The translations under genes were made by a program, and so were the position numbers. DNA of 64,000 bases from Bedellia somnulentella (taxonomy: Eukaryota; Arthropoda; Insecta; Lepidoptera; Bedelliidae): assembly GCA_963576735.1 (NCBI GenBank), contig OY755187.1, positions 10,912,001 through 10,976,000 of the forward strand, read 5' to 3'. The notes beneath the pieces are model-generated. The model searched no databases and was not told the origin of the DNA. It worked only from the letters and a program-made list of their open reading frames with translations. This document shows, one piece after another, positions 23,766 to 34,624 of the stretch; position 1 is the first letter of the stretch; the number at the start of each line of letters is the position of its first letter.

Positions 23766-24066
23766 TTATGCTATATATTGTAATGTATTCAAATAAGTGT
23801 GAAAATAAATGAAATATTCATGCATCATAAAAGAAATATTCGTGAGCAAGCCAGTAGTAACTAAAGTATCGATTGCGTGTTCGAGTCCAATGAATCGACC
23901 AAGATACGTAACACCTGACGCTTTCACTACAAAATTCGACTTCTCGGTCATATTTTTACGTACTAATGTCTCGGGTTTCGACCATATTTTGCTTCCTAAA
24001 TCATATTTTATGTTTTTGTTTTCATTGCTTTTAGAAATTTTAATGAAGCGGCTAGATAAGTCGCTG
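23766..24066 (-). CDS. Unrecognised open frame, possible terminal exon
   Basis: An open minus-strand frame of about 100 codons ends at a stop at 23766. It starts just after an acceptor-like TTTAATTTGTCGCAG. It encodes a mildly hydrophobic segment including SGVTYLGRFIGLEHAIDTL. No family was recognised and no in-phase upstream exon could be joined convincingly: the open frame at 24274-24074 joins out of phase. The overlapping plus-strand frame is also open, which weakens the case. Confidence 0.2.
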
Positions 24067-24467
24067 CGACAAATTAAATTAAAACGTATGCACAGATTTT
24101 AACAATTTTAACATCGTAATATACTGAAGGAAAATCTGGTTTTTCTAAAAACTCTACAAGACATTTTAAGTCAGCGTTCAACTTCAAACTGAGATATCCC
24201 TCAGCTTTTTTGAAAATAAAATCAGTAAAATATTGTGTAATAAAGGATGGTATGTGATAGGTCGCCAGTCCCATCGCCCATCAATCACTTTACAACTATC
24301 GTACACTTATGCGCCTTTTACAACACTCGCACCAAGAAGAGGGTATGTGCTATTTTTTAATAGAGACTACATAGCTACAACTACAATATTTTATCTAAGG
24401 GCTTATTTCAGCCCCATATTTCGAACACATAGGAGCTGTAGTATGTTAGAAACTATTATACTATACA

Positions 24468-24619
24468 TATAAGCTACAAAGAGGCACACTGTGAAGTCTT
24501 TCTTCTTCGGAACTCATAAATCCTTAGTTATCCATCTTTTTAGCTACTTGATATCTTCTTTCAGTTCATTTATCAAGTCTTTATTTCTGAATTAACAAAT
24601 GTTTTGATTTTATGTATGT
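24468..24619. repeat. Left copy of a ~150 bp duplication flanking SINE-A
   Basis: The sequence from TATAAGCTACAAAGAGGCAC to AATTAACAAATGTTTT recurs immediately after the SINE at 24864-24967. The right copy lacks about 47 internal bases. Confidence 0.8.
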
Positions 24620-24863
24620 GCTGTGTAGTGTCGGCTTAGAATAGCACTACCCCTTTTCTTCCGGTGGATGTACGTAAGAGGCGACTAACGGTATTGGGGC
24701 TTTTTAAGGGATTTTTGGGCGATGCGGTTGGAGACCCATCACCAACACTTTATTTTACCATCTTTTCCTAACTTAACTTTCCAAAAGTGGCTGAGGAATT
24801 TCTGATTCCTTAGCTCTGGCTACCCCATCTAGGGATTTATAGTCGTGAGTATATGTATGTATG
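24620..24863 (+). repeat. SINE-A full-length copy between long direct repeats
   Basis: Starts GCTGTGTAGTGTCGGC and ends GTGAGTATATGTATGTATG. It is bracketed by the long duplication 24468-24619 / 24864-24967, either an exceptionally long TSD or an older tandem duplication it entered. Confidence 0.88.
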
Positions 24864-24967
24864 TATAAGCTACAAAGAGGCACATCTTTTCAGCTACTTG
24901 ATATCTTCTTTCAGTTCATCCATCAAGTCTTTATTTCTGAATTAACAAATGTTTTTACATGTGCAAT
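24864..24967. repeat. Right copy of the long duplication
   Basis: Matches 24468-24619 except for an internal deletion between GAGGCAC and ATCTTTT and a few substitutions. Confidence 0.8.
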
Positions 24968-25454
24968 GACGTACAAATATGAAACTAATTTTCTGCGGAT
25001 ATTAATTAAGGTGGCAGTAGTCTAAGTAGGTTATACGTGTTTCTATTTAGTTCCTAGCTGTTGGCCTTGACCAGTCATGCATTTCCGAGTGACAGTCTAT
25101 GTACCAACCTTGTGTATGGAAATCATATTAAGTATGAATAATTTTGATTTACAAGTTAACATACACTTGCGTGTGACTCCGTCGCAAATACGGAGCATTC
25201 CGCGTTACGTAAGAAGACGTTTTATTTTAAACAGTTTTGAAGGTTTCTTTTGATACTAATCTACGTATATCTTTGAGGTAGAAGAGGTAGTCAGAAGTTC
25301 AAAATTCTTATCGTTTTATATATTTACTAATACTCTTGGCCTCGTTTAAAAAAACTTATGTATTAGTAAACATCAAAATCATGTCAGTCACAAAAACAAA
25401 GATTGATCGGAACAAGGAAGTTAAAAATATTCAAGTGCATCGTTACAACAATTA

Positions 25455-25673
25455 TGGCCAGTTTTTTAAAAAATATAACCATTTGTTACATTGACTATAG
25501 TTAAATGACTAACCAGTAGTTAAATCGTAAATTCATTTTTGTTCGATATTTGACCATTAGTTACTCTAACCACGGGTCAAAAAATGCACTTTGCTGATAT
25601 TTTTACTAATAGTTACGATATTTAACAAATTGTTGAGTTAACCACGGATCAAAAAACTGGCCCTTAGACACTT
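25455..25673. mobile_element. MITE-2, ~219 bp, Harbinger-like
   Basis: Ends GGCCAGTTTTTT / AAAAAACTGGCC as inverted repeats. Flanked by TTA at 25452-25454 and 25674-25676, a 3 bp target site typical of PIF/Harbinger elements. The interior repeats TAACCA(C/T) and TAGTTA motifs. Non-coding. Confidence 0.6.
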
Positions 25674-25907
25674 TTACTAACATGGCCTAACTACGAAACT
25701 TCCGTGCTTAGTATATTAATTAATATTTTAAAACCGATTATAAAGGTTCAACACTTACTCTTTAGACATATCTTATTTTTCTACCCTATTATGTACCATC
25801 TCATTCTTTTCCATTAGTATACCCTCTTCTCGGCTGGACAAAGGAGGGCCGATTGAGGGTTCACGTGGATAAACTAACATATAACTTAGTACTAACAATT
25901 TTTTTCA

Positions 25908-26115
25908 TACATACATATACTCACGGCTATAAATTCCTCAGCCACTTTTGGAAAGTTAAGTGGGGAAAAGATGTTAAAATAAAGGTTTTTGGTGATGGGT
26001 CTCTAACCGCATCGCCCAAAACTCCCTTTAAAGCCCCAATACCGTTAGTCGCCTCTTATGTACACCCGCCGGAAGAATTGGGATAGTGCTATTCTAAGCC
26101 GACACACACAGCACT
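25908..26115 (-). repeat. SINE-A with internal deletion
   Basis: Minus orientation. The ATAAATCCCTAGAAGGGG-to-GAATTAG segment is missing, so ATAAATT joins directly to CCTCAGCCAC. The 5' end is intact apart from a small loss in ACACTACACAGC. Confidence 0.8.
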
Positions 26116-26619
26116 ATTACATTTTTTTTCCTCATTTTTAATAACCTTGATACATTAGTGTAGGTTAGGTTAAGGATTCAAACCTGAGCTGTTTTCTACT
26201 AGGCCATCGATGATGTTTAAAAACATAGTTATTTTGATCAAGTATAATTTTAATTTCCGAAAGGTTAAACCAAAAACTCGATTTCTCGAAACCATCTTAT
26301 TGGCACCATTGCAAAAAATTGCAGTCAAGTTGTTTAGCACTTCTGGTTGCAAATAAAACAATAAAACGAATTGTTTATGTAAACAAAATGAGCATTTGAA
26401 ACGTTGACGGCAACACTTTCTCTGATAAATGAAAACTGCTTATAAATCAAGTGGCGCGAGACGTATGGTGACGAAGACGCTCATTCGTGAATACTAACAA
26501 TGTGTACAACTAATGTACTTTCGATGTAATATGGTATTAGGTTTAATACGGATCGAGGGATAAGCAATGATATTTCTTTTTGTGCTACAAAGTTTGTGAT
26601 GCAGTTTTCTTAAGAGTTA

Positions 26620-26862
26620 TAGTGTCGACTTAGAATAGCACTCAACTACTTATTCCCGTGGGTGTTGCAAGAGGCAACTAAAGGTATGGGGGATTCTATC
26701 GTGATTTTTGGACAATGTGGCTGAAGACCAACTATCATTATAAATCTTTTTTCTCAAAACAGTTTCGAAAAGTTACTGTGGAATTCCTAAATATGAAGCT
26801 CTGGCTATTTTTTTTTGTATTTATAGCTGTGAGTTTAAGTATGTTATGTATGTATGTAGATA
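26620..26862 (+). repeat. SINE-A, old copy
   Basis: From ATAGTGTCGACTTAGAATAG to GTGAGTTTAAGTATG with GTAT repeats. It is strongly diverged (GACCAACTATCATTATAAAT in place of GACCCATCACC...). Confidence 0.65.
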
Positions 26863-27019
26863 TATATTTAAAGACCTTTAAGCTGATGTACTTTGTTTTC
26901 ATCCAACCGTTTTTGGTGGTGTAGTTCGAATAAAAAGTGGATGAATAGTTTCGTTCGTGGCTCGTTCAATCTATCCTTTCAACGAATATTATGAATTAAG
27001 ATCTTATCTCACATTTATA

Positions 27020-27095
27020 TATTAATTATTATTATTATATTTATAATTATTAATTATTATTATAATTATATTAATAATTTATTGAACTATGATAA
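27020..27095. repeat. (AAT/ATT)n-rich simple sequence
   Basis: Imperfect TTAATTATTATTAT tracts with almost no G or C. Confidence 0.85.
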
Positions 27096-27165
27096 TTTGT
27101 AAATTGTGATTGAATTTAATTGTCTAGTAATAAATTGTTCTGGTACAAACTCGTTTATATATAAA

Positions 27166-27457
27166 CTAGCAGCCCGTCCCGGCTTCGCTCGGGCATGAAT
27201 TATCATTAACATTTTGTTTTTTATTTTATTACATGTATCATTATTTTAATATATTTTTTTTAAGTTTTAAGCTATGTTATATTTTTTGCTGTGTAGTGTC
27301 GGCTTAGAATAGCACTACCCCATTTCTTCCGGTGGGTGTACGTAAGAGGCGACTAACGGTTTTGGGGCTTTTGAGGGATTTTTGGGCGATGCGGTTGGTG
27401 ACCCATCACCAACAACCTTTATTTCACCATCTTTTCCCCACATAACTTCCAAAAGTA
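27166..27457. repeat. Left arm of a ~290 bp palindrome
   Basis: Runs from the Helitron CTAG end, through AT-rich sequence, into the 5' two-thirds of a plus-orientation SINE-A (27291-27457, ending CTTCCAAAAGT). It is complementary to 27539-27823 with only a few mismatches. Both arms share the private SINE variant CACATAACTTCC. Confidence 0.88.
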
Positions 27458-27704
27458 CATACACACATATACTCACGGCTATAAATCCCTAAAAGGGGCA
27501 GCCAGAGCTAAGGAATTAGAAATTCCTCAGCCACTTTTGGAAGTTGTGTGGGGAAAAGATGGTAAAATAAAGGTTGTTGGTGAAGGGTCTCCAACCGCAT
27601 CGCCCAAAATCCCTTAAAAGCCTCAATACCGTTAGTCGCCTCTTACGTACACCCACCGGAAGAAATGGGGTAGTGCTATTCTAAGCCGACACTACACAGC
27701 AAAA
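27458..27704 (-). repeat. SINE-A full-length copy inside the palindrome
   Basis: Minus orientation. The tail (ACATACACACATATACTC) forms the unpaired loop (27458-27538), and the rest forms the inner part of the right arm, ending ACTACACAGCA. Confidence 0.88.
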
Positions 27705-27823
27705 AAATATAACATAGCTTAAAACTTAAAAAAAATATATTAAAATAATAATACATGTAATAAAATAAAAAACAAAATGTTAATGATAATTCATGCCCGA
27801 GCGAAGCCGGGACGGGCTGCTAG
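27539..27823. repeat. Right arm of the palindrome, ending in a second Helitron 3' terminus
   Basis: Reverse complement of 27166-27457. It ends GGGACGGGCTGCTAG followed by T, so the palindrome is bounded on both sides by outward-facing Helitron 3' ends. Confidence 0.88.
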
Positions 27824-27899
27824 TATATGTATAAAACCGAAGACATAACAGGAATGTCAGTTTTCGTCATAAACAGAATAATAAATATAATCGCTCCCC

Positions 27900-28012
27900 C
27901 TCGACACTACACAGCAGACTTCCAAAAGTGGCTGAGGAATTTCTGATTCCTTAGCTCTGGCTACCCCTTCTAGGGATTTATAGCCGTGAGTATATGTATG
28001 TATGTATGTTAT
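27900..28012 (+). repeat. SINE-A with inverted 5' end (twin-priming form)
   Basis: A short piece of the SINE 5' end lies in reverse (CGACACTACACAGC), joined to the 3' half in forward orientation (ACTTCCAAAAGTGGCTGAGG... to a GTATGTATGTATG tail). The middle is missing. Confidence 0.75.
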
Positions 28013-28082
28013 ATTTTTTTGTATTTATATTTAGATATATTTTTTTTTTCATAATGAGTAATTACATCAAAAGCCATTCAAT

Positions 28083-28440
28083 TTATAGAGTTAGAGCTTC
28101 CCTGTAAACAATATTTTACGTTGTTGTATTTTGGGGCAGCAAAATAAATTGATGTTCAGGAGCTCCCACCCGCGACAGGCCAACGTACAGTTGAGCGTGA
28201 GTAAAACAATTCTTGCGCAGGTCAATCCCTACTAATTTGAAGGTTTGGCCTTGGAACTTATTAATTGTTAAAGCAAAAGATGTTTTAACCGGAAATTGTA
28301 GCCGTTTAAATGGAATTGGCAGATCAGTTGGGATCATCGGTATCCTCGGTATATGAGCTAATTGACCGGCTGCTGGGCCAGTGATAATAGTCGCTACAAT
28401 TAAATTTTGCTTTAACTCTTTGATAAGCAGCCTCCCGTAC
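28083..28440 (-). pseudogene. Helitron helicase C-terminus with premature stop
   Basis: Encodes the last part of a PIF1-like Helitron helicase. Visible blocks are IPRIPMIPTDLPIPFKRLQF, FALTINKFQGQT and the final motif CFTHAQLYVGLSRVGAPEH. A TAA at 28118-28116 interrupts the frame before the usual NIVYREALTL end, whose own stop is at 28085-28083. Upstream similarity fades around 28440 (KGYGRLLIKELKQN). It is a fragment without the upstream helicase and Rep domains. Confidence 0.85.
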
Positions 28441-29587
28441 CCCTTCGTGACGCCTGCAACAACTTACTATGCATAGCTAATCGAGCGGAGTTTTATCTAT
28501 TTTTTTAATTCGAGATAACTTTCGAATGGAATGTTCGAATTGAATAATTCAAAGAGTAATATAAGGGTATTGAAGTAGTCTGAAATAATATATACGTTTT
28601 TCATAAGGATTAGATAGGTACAAATAAAGAGCCTTTTCTAAAGCAGGATTTTAATTTAATTTTTAAATAATTTTATATAATGACGCTTGTTGTGAGATAA
28701 CTATAATAGTTAGAGACATGCTGTCGGGGCATTTTTTTTAGATAATGATGTGTTCTATAAAATTGTAGTACATAATTTTATTCTTTTGTCAGTAGTTTTC
28801 GCAGCGCACGCGATGTAAGGATTTTTTTTGGTATTTCTTTAACACCTTGGGTTACATTTTTGAAGTTTACGTAAGGATCCCTAATTTTTTTGAAAATGAA
28901 ATATAGCCTATGTCACTCGGGAATAGTGTAGCATTAAAACAGTGAAAGAATTTTTCAAATCCGTCCAGTAGTTTTGGAGCCTATTCAATTCAAACAAACA
29001 AACAAACAAAAAATCAAACCTTTCCTCTTTATAATATTAGTATAGATTATATTCTAATGTTAGTTATAAGTTTTAGATATATTATTTCATTATTATAATT
29101 TTCAATTAATTTTTCATTTCTTCATATAATGTCACAGGATTGTATATAAGAAAAAAATAACAAAAATGAACTTATTTATTTTTGTAAAACCAAGAACAAA
29201 GCATTTGTAAAACACTGTAGGCCTCCGCAGTACAGGCTAGGCCTAGTGCGGAGCCATTGCTCAAATATCAGGTATATATTTTTTTGCAAATAAATAATTT
29301 AATTTAATTTATCATTTTTATATCAATAAATAAGCATTTTCCAACCAATGATTGTATGACCAATTATTATATATTCTTAAAAGAATATTTATGTAACAAG
29401 TAAATGAACTCAACTACGTAACACAGACCAATTGAGAGCAGCCTTTTGTGCTACAGGTTCCCGGGTCAATGAACTTGGGACCCCTGACAGTCCTTGAACT
29501 GAGAAGTCCTGACAGGGCACAATCAATTCCATATATTTATAGTATTTTGCTTCATATTTTGGTATCGACTTTTATATCAATTACATA

Positions 29588-29742
29588 AATATTCTCACGG
29601 CTATGAATCCCTAGAAGGGGTAGCCTGAGCTTCAGAATTAGAAATTCATCACCCATTTGGAAGTTGAGGGGTGAAAACATTGTATAATAAAAGTTGCTGG
29701 TGATGGGTCTTCAACCCAACCTTAAAAAGACCCATCAAGTGA
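29588..29742 (-). repeat. SINE-A 3' part
   Basis: Minus orientation tail half (ATTCTCACGGCTATGAATCC to GATGGGTCTTCAACCC). The 5' third is absent. Confidence 0.7.
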
Positions 29743-29850
29743 TTTACTAAGACCTAAAGGATAAAAGGTGCATCACCCTATATTGGAGTATATTTTATAA
29801 TAGTGTTAAGTATGGGAAAGTGTTGGCTAGCCGATAGTGCCTATTAAATA

Positions 29851-30059
29851 CATACATACATATACTCACGCCGTTAATAATTAGTAGAGGACGGCCTCGA
29901 AAGACACACTTTGACCAAATTGAAAGTGTGCTCAAAAAGGCAGGCGTCCGAAGTATGAAGAATAAAAGAGCATGTATGAAAAGATTGATGGATGTAGACG
30001 AAGCAAGAGAGGTTTGCCAGGATCGTACGAAGTGGCGATCGATAGTCTCTGCCTACCCC
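29851..30059 (-). mobile_element. LINE 3' end with 5' inversion and TSD
   Basis: Flanked by CTATTAAATA (29841-29850 and 30060-30069). The left end is the LINE tail in reverse (ACATACATACATATACTCAC). The remainder is the ORF2 C-terminal region in the opposite orientation, encoding GRPRKTHFDQIESVL and ending WRSIVSAYP. The two parts point away from each other, the signature of twin-primed reverse transcription. Confidence 0.85.
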
Positions 30060-30440
30060 CTATTAAATATCATAATATAATATCGTATAAATAAATACAA
30101 ATTAAATAACATAACAACAATTGGCGGTCTTATCATTTTCATTGGACTTGGCAACTAAAATTGTTTAGCATCTCAGACTCAGATGATAAAATTTTTGTTT
30201 TAATACGAAATTACTCGTATTTGTTCAACTTAGCCTCAAATATTTACAATCACTCCAAATAAGTCTCGATCAACAACATCAATTAGCATTTCATAATTAT
30301 TTAAACATAGTTTATCAGATCAAGAGTAAAATCATTAAAATTAAACAGTCAAGTGGAATCTTATAATAATGCTTGAAGAACTACTAATGAAATTCTGAAG
30401 AAGTGTACATTAGACTTATATGTTTCAAGGGAATACATAT

Positions 30441-30821
30441 TTATATATAATTTCTGTAAGCCTCTTTCTTGCCCGGAAGCCTGTGACGCGACGAGTTAAG
30501 CTAGAAATTTGGTTCAGGTATCGTTTTGTGCAGTTCGCGGCCGTGGTGTGCACAAAATTCATACATCTGATGTAACTGGATTAAGTTAATTGTTACAGAA
30601 TTTCAACGTTTCTATTTTGGCCCATAGACTTAGCTTGGGTGTCATAAGCGCGCGCAAACTTTAGTCGATCAGAGATGCGCTGTGATTGGTCGGAATTTTT
30701 TCAAACCGGCCAATCAGAAAAATTCACTAGAAATTCAAAAGAGCTGCGCTGTGATTGGTGAAATTTCAAAATAAACTCATTTTATTGGACGCGACGTAGT
30801 CGCGCCAGGGTTACCCACTAG
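30441..30821 (+). mobile_element. ~375 bp Helitron-like element, copy 2
   Basis: Plus-orientation relative of 1846-2230: TTTCTGTAAGCCTCTTTC to a CGCGACGTAGTCGCG hairpin and CTAG followed by T. The inner GTGATTGG boxes and GCGCGCAAACTTTAGTCGAT are shared. Confidence 0.7.
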
Positions 30822-30871
30822 TTTTCTTAGATTCATCAATCTTGTTTTAGTGTTTTTGGGAAATCACTTCA

Positions 30872-31078
30872 TACTTACTTACTTATACTCACGCCCATTG
30901 TTCCCATTGGGGTAGGCAGAGACTATCGATCGCCACTTTGTACGATCCTGACAAACCTCTCTAGCTTCGTTTACATCCATCAATCTTTTCATACATGCTC
31001 TTTTATTCTTCATACTTCGGACGCCAGCCTTTTTGAGCACACTCTCAATTTGGTCCAAGTGTGTTCTCCGTGGTCATA
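30872..31078 (-). pseudogene. LINE 3' end remnant
   Basis: Reverse-orientation copy of the LINE C-terminal coding end (CCCATTGGGGTAGGCAGAGA, then CACTTTGTACGATCCTG) with an eroded tail (ACTTACTTACTTATACTCAC). Confidence 0.75.
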
Positions 31079-31191
31079 TTTTCTTCATATTTTTTCATAT
31101 ATATTTTTTGTATTACTCGACAATTAGGAATTTACTGGAAGTTCATGGGATATTTAAAATAATGTGTGGTTTTAAAATTCTTATACGTTGT

Positions 31192-31380
31192 TGCCGTGTA
31201 GTGCCGATTGTCGCCGCGAAGTGATTTTTGGGTGATGCGGTTGGAGACCTTTCACCAAAAATACTTAATTTCTACCATCTTTCCCCCTATCAAATTCCAA
31301 ATGTGGCTGAGGAGTTTCTATCTATGAAACTCTGGCTACTCCTTGTTAGATTTATGGCCATGTATATTATGTATGTAGTG
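31192..31380 (+). repeat. SINE-A with internal deletion
   Basis: GCCGTGTAGTGCCG is followed shortly by GAAGTGATTTTTGGGTGATG, so the CCCCATTTCTTCC block is missing; the tail half is complete (TGTATATTATGTATGTAG). Confidence 0.7.
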
Positions 31381-31631
31381 TAGTTAGTGTATGTCATGTC
31401 CACTCAAAATAATGTTACGGGCAAAAACAAAAGCATTACGAAACAGAACGGTACTTCATTAGCAAAAACATAAAGAGAAATTCTTAAAACGAAGCTATTT
31501 AGTTATGCTTAGTTTAAATGGGCACTTTAAAACAAAAGCGCCTGTTCACCAAAAGATTTTTAATTTACTAGCATAATATTAGGCCTAGTTGATTTAAACG
31601 TATTTTTGGGTTATGTATAATAAATAGCTCT

Positions 31632-31995
31632 AGTGTCGGAAGAGGCGATTCAGGGTATTGGGGCGTTTGTGTGAGTATCAGGCATTGTGGCTGGAGTGGA
31701 GGCCCATCAAAAACAACTCAAACTTTCTAGGTTGGCAGAGTTCCTAATACTACTAGACATTACGTGATATTTATCACTTAATATACCTACCTACCTACCA
31801 CCTGTGTGTGGGGTGTGAACCTACCCACGTTTTGCTTGGACAGTGTATTCACGTGATAGGGGGCCGGCTTATTGCGATTTTAAAAACAGTTCTATAAGCT
31901 TTACCCCACTCCATTTCAAAAAGTAGTCAAGGAATTTCTAATTCTAAAGCTCTGGCTACCCGTTTTTGGCATTAACATCTGTGAGTATATGTCAG
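31632..31995 (+). repeat. Old SINE-A, interrupted
   Basis: The 5' part (CTAGTGTCGGAAGAGGCGAT to AGGCCCATCAAAAACAACTC, 31632-31722) and 3' part (TTTACCCCACTCCATTTC to TGTGAGTATATG, 31900-31990) are separated by about 175 bp holding a SINE-C scrap at 31795-31870 (CCCACGTTTTGCTTGGACAG). Confidence 0.55.
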
Positions 31996-32067
31996 CGGAT
32001 TTCATGGGATAAGTGATTTTTGTTGAGCTACGATAAAACGGCTTAATAATTGCAGTAGTTCATGTTG

Positions 32068-32312
32068 CTGTGTAGTGTCGGCTTAAAATAACACTACCCC
32101 ATTTCTGCCGGTGGGTGTACGTAAGAGGTGACTAACGGTGTTGGGGCTTTTAAGGGATTTTTGGGCGATACGGTTGGAGACCCATCACCAACAACCTTTA
32201 TTTTGCCATCTTTTCCCCACTCAACTTTCCAAAAGTGGCTGAGGAACTTCTAGTTCCTTAGCCCTGGCTACCCCTTCTTGGGATTCATAGCTATGAGTAT
32301 ATGTATGTTTGT
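32068..32312 (+). repeat. SINE-A full-length copy
   Basis: GCTGTGTAGTGTCGGCTTAA to GAGTATATGTATGTTTG. Close to the family consensus. Confidence 0.9.
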
Positions 32313-32970
32313 AGTTTATTTTTTAACAAATTCTAACCATTCTATTGAATTTAATAAATGTACTTTATGATGGTTTCCGGACATTTATGATCAAGTTTAC
32401 GATGTGTAATCGTACACTCTTTGGGTAATCATAAGGCTTCTTCGGCCTATAGGTTCTTCTATTACGTTGTTTTGGTTTTACTAACAGATTTCTTGCACTT
32501 TTATTTTTATATAATATGCACTTAATTTGTGGGTTGTTATGAAAGCTTCATCATTTTTTATAAATGGAGAAGACTCATAATTTTTGCATCAAAATATATT
32601 AAAGGAGATATACATTTTCTTAATAAACAACATTTTTTTTTAGCAGTAAGTTTATGTCTAACTCCAAAAATTACTATAAATGAGTGTAAATGAGTATATT
32701 AAAAAATTGACAAATAAATGCACACTCCAAAATGCTTATCAAGATTTGGTAATATAAAAAATTCATACATTAAAATCAAGATTAGCAGCTATAAAGCGGT
32801 TGGTGTATTCCAAACGGTTGTCCTTGGGTGCGCCCAGAGTGGTTTGCCAAAGACCGACCTGAAACAGGTTTCTAAAGACATAACTTCGAAAATACAACAC
32901 CACATCCAAGATCTACGAAGATACAACGCCATTTGATATTTCTGTTCGATTTTAACAAGTTTATCACTAC

Positions 32971-33252
32971 TCATGTGGGGATTATTACTAATAAATAAAG
33001 AATAAATAAAGGAAAGAAAAATTTTTCGACACAGGCGGGAATCGAACCCGCGACCTCGGGTATACGCCCCGACGCTCTGCCAACTGAGCCACCGTGTCAA
33101 TTGGCTGCCAGTGCGAAATTCTTCTATCCTTTATTTCTTTTACACGTTTAAGTAGTGTTTTGCGTTTCCTAACTCCGAATTTGAACTAATTCGGAATTTG
33201 AACTAACCCGCCTTTGTCGAAATTTTTCTTTCCTTTATTTATTCTTTATTTA
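32971..33252 (-). mobile_element. SINE-B with 11 bp TSD
   Basis: Flanked by TTTATCACTAC (32960-32970 and 33253-33263). The minus-strand tRNA-like head (33098-33029) has box A TGGCTCAGTTGG and box B GGTTCGATTCC. As at 20.6 kb, an inverted copy of the TCGAAATTTTTCTTTCC tail sits at the opposite end. An additional ~60 bp here (AACTCCGAATTTGAACTAAT...) was lost from the 20.6 kb copy. Confidence 0.85.
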
Positions 33253-33403
33253 TTTATCACTACATGTTTAACTCGAACACTTTAAGAGTTTTTTATCTGA
33301 TTTATTAGTTAACTTAGTTGTTTGGAAAGTTTTATATTTTATTTACACAGGTACTTAGAGGAAACAACACCTTAGCTTTTTAAGAGCATTTTAAAAAACA
33401 AGG

Positions 33404-33650
33404 TTGCCGTGTAGTGCTGGCTTAGAATGTCGCTACCCCTTTCGATCCACGGGTGTCATAAGAGTCGACTAAGGGTATTGGGGCCTTTTATTGGATTTTT
33501 GGGCGATGCGGTTGGAAACCCATCACCAAAAACCTTTATTATGCCGCCTTTTCCCCACTCAACTTCCAAAAGTGGCTGAGGAATTCATAATTCCTTGGCT
33601 CTGGCTACCCCTTTTAGGGAATTAGCCGTGAGTATATGTATGTATGTATG
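33404..33650 (+). repeat. SINE-A full-length copy
   Basis: GCCGTGTAGTGCTGGCTTAG to (GTAT)n tail. It belongs to a variant with GTCGCTACCCCTTTCGATCC, also seen at 55842. Confidence 0.85.
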
Positions 33651-33659
33651 TTATTAAAA

Positions 33660-34600
33660 AATTAGATTAGTCGCGGGGAATGGTGTCATCAAGCTAATTT
33701 GAAAATAGTTGATTTCCGAGTATGTACAGTGGCTGCCAGTGCATATTTGATATATCATCGTGTGTCATTTCAATACCAAGTTTAATCAACTATTCCTTAG
33801 TCACTATAAAGCAAGACAGAGTAATACACGATGGCTGAAAGTAGTTTGTCAATTCTATATCTTAGAATTAATTATTAAAATCAGTATTCAAAAATCTTAT
33901 GTAAAAAGTTAAAGAAACTTAAGACGAACGTCTAAAATTAATGATGCCTTAAGATAATCAGAATTTGTAGCATACCAAAATATTACGTATGTTGAAATTG
34001 ATAATTAAGTATTAATTTATAATTCGATGTAACTTTCTAGAAAGCAGGTGAAGATTTCTCCAGAGAACATAACTCTAATATGAATGCATTTGTGACATAA
34101 ATTTACACTTCATTACTTATCGGCTTGGACCGTTATGATTATTCCAATTACTTATTTACAAATTGGTTATTTCTATCAACTTGAAATCAAAACTTTTTTG
34201 TAATTATAGTGTAGCCACACCTTTGGAGCACACAATTACTTTTCGAACTTCGGAAGTTTACAGGAAAAAGATAAACGATTGTCGGTCAAAATATAAAGGT
34301 GAAAACTTTAGTTGACACGTACTCACTGTAAAATAATAAAAAATGTGTTCAGAGTAACTTCTCTTAAATAACCGTATCATACCGTATATAAATAATGTTT
34401 TACCAATCGCTTAAGCTACAAATAAATTTTGTCTTCATCGTAGAAAGATAGTCAGTAATACATTTCAAATTTGTTCAAAATTCACTTCATCATTATAAAG
34501 TTAACATAAGCTGAATTATATGTTTACTTAATACTACTGGTTCAGTTGCACGTAATCTAAAGTTTTGATACCAAGGTATTATAAAAGTACATTTCACCAT
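33660..34600. other. Stretch without genes
   Basis: AT-rich, apparently unique sequence; no exon or element is supported. Confidence 0.5.
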
Positions 34601-34624
34601 AAAAGAAAATAAAAAGTTTTCTTC

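Larger units (their letters stand above)
27166..29046 (-). mobile_element. Helitron relic, 1.9 kb, with helicase fragment
   Basis: On the minus strand the element starts with 5'-TC at 29046 (TCTATACTAATATTATAAAG) preceded by A, and ends with CTAG at 27169-27166 followed by T. Insertion between A and T without TSD is the Helitron signature. The 3' end has a CCCGAGCGAAGCCGGG hairpin. A helicase remnant (28083-28440) lies in the same orientation. Much of the Rep/helicase gene is missing. SINE-A sequences and a long inverted repeat sit near its 3' end. Confidence 0.75.

Noticed and set aside
27166..27823. Terminal inverted repeats of a DNA transposon
   Set aside because: The arms contain SINE sequence and Helitron 3' ends, and no TSD was found; a secondary palindrome fits better.
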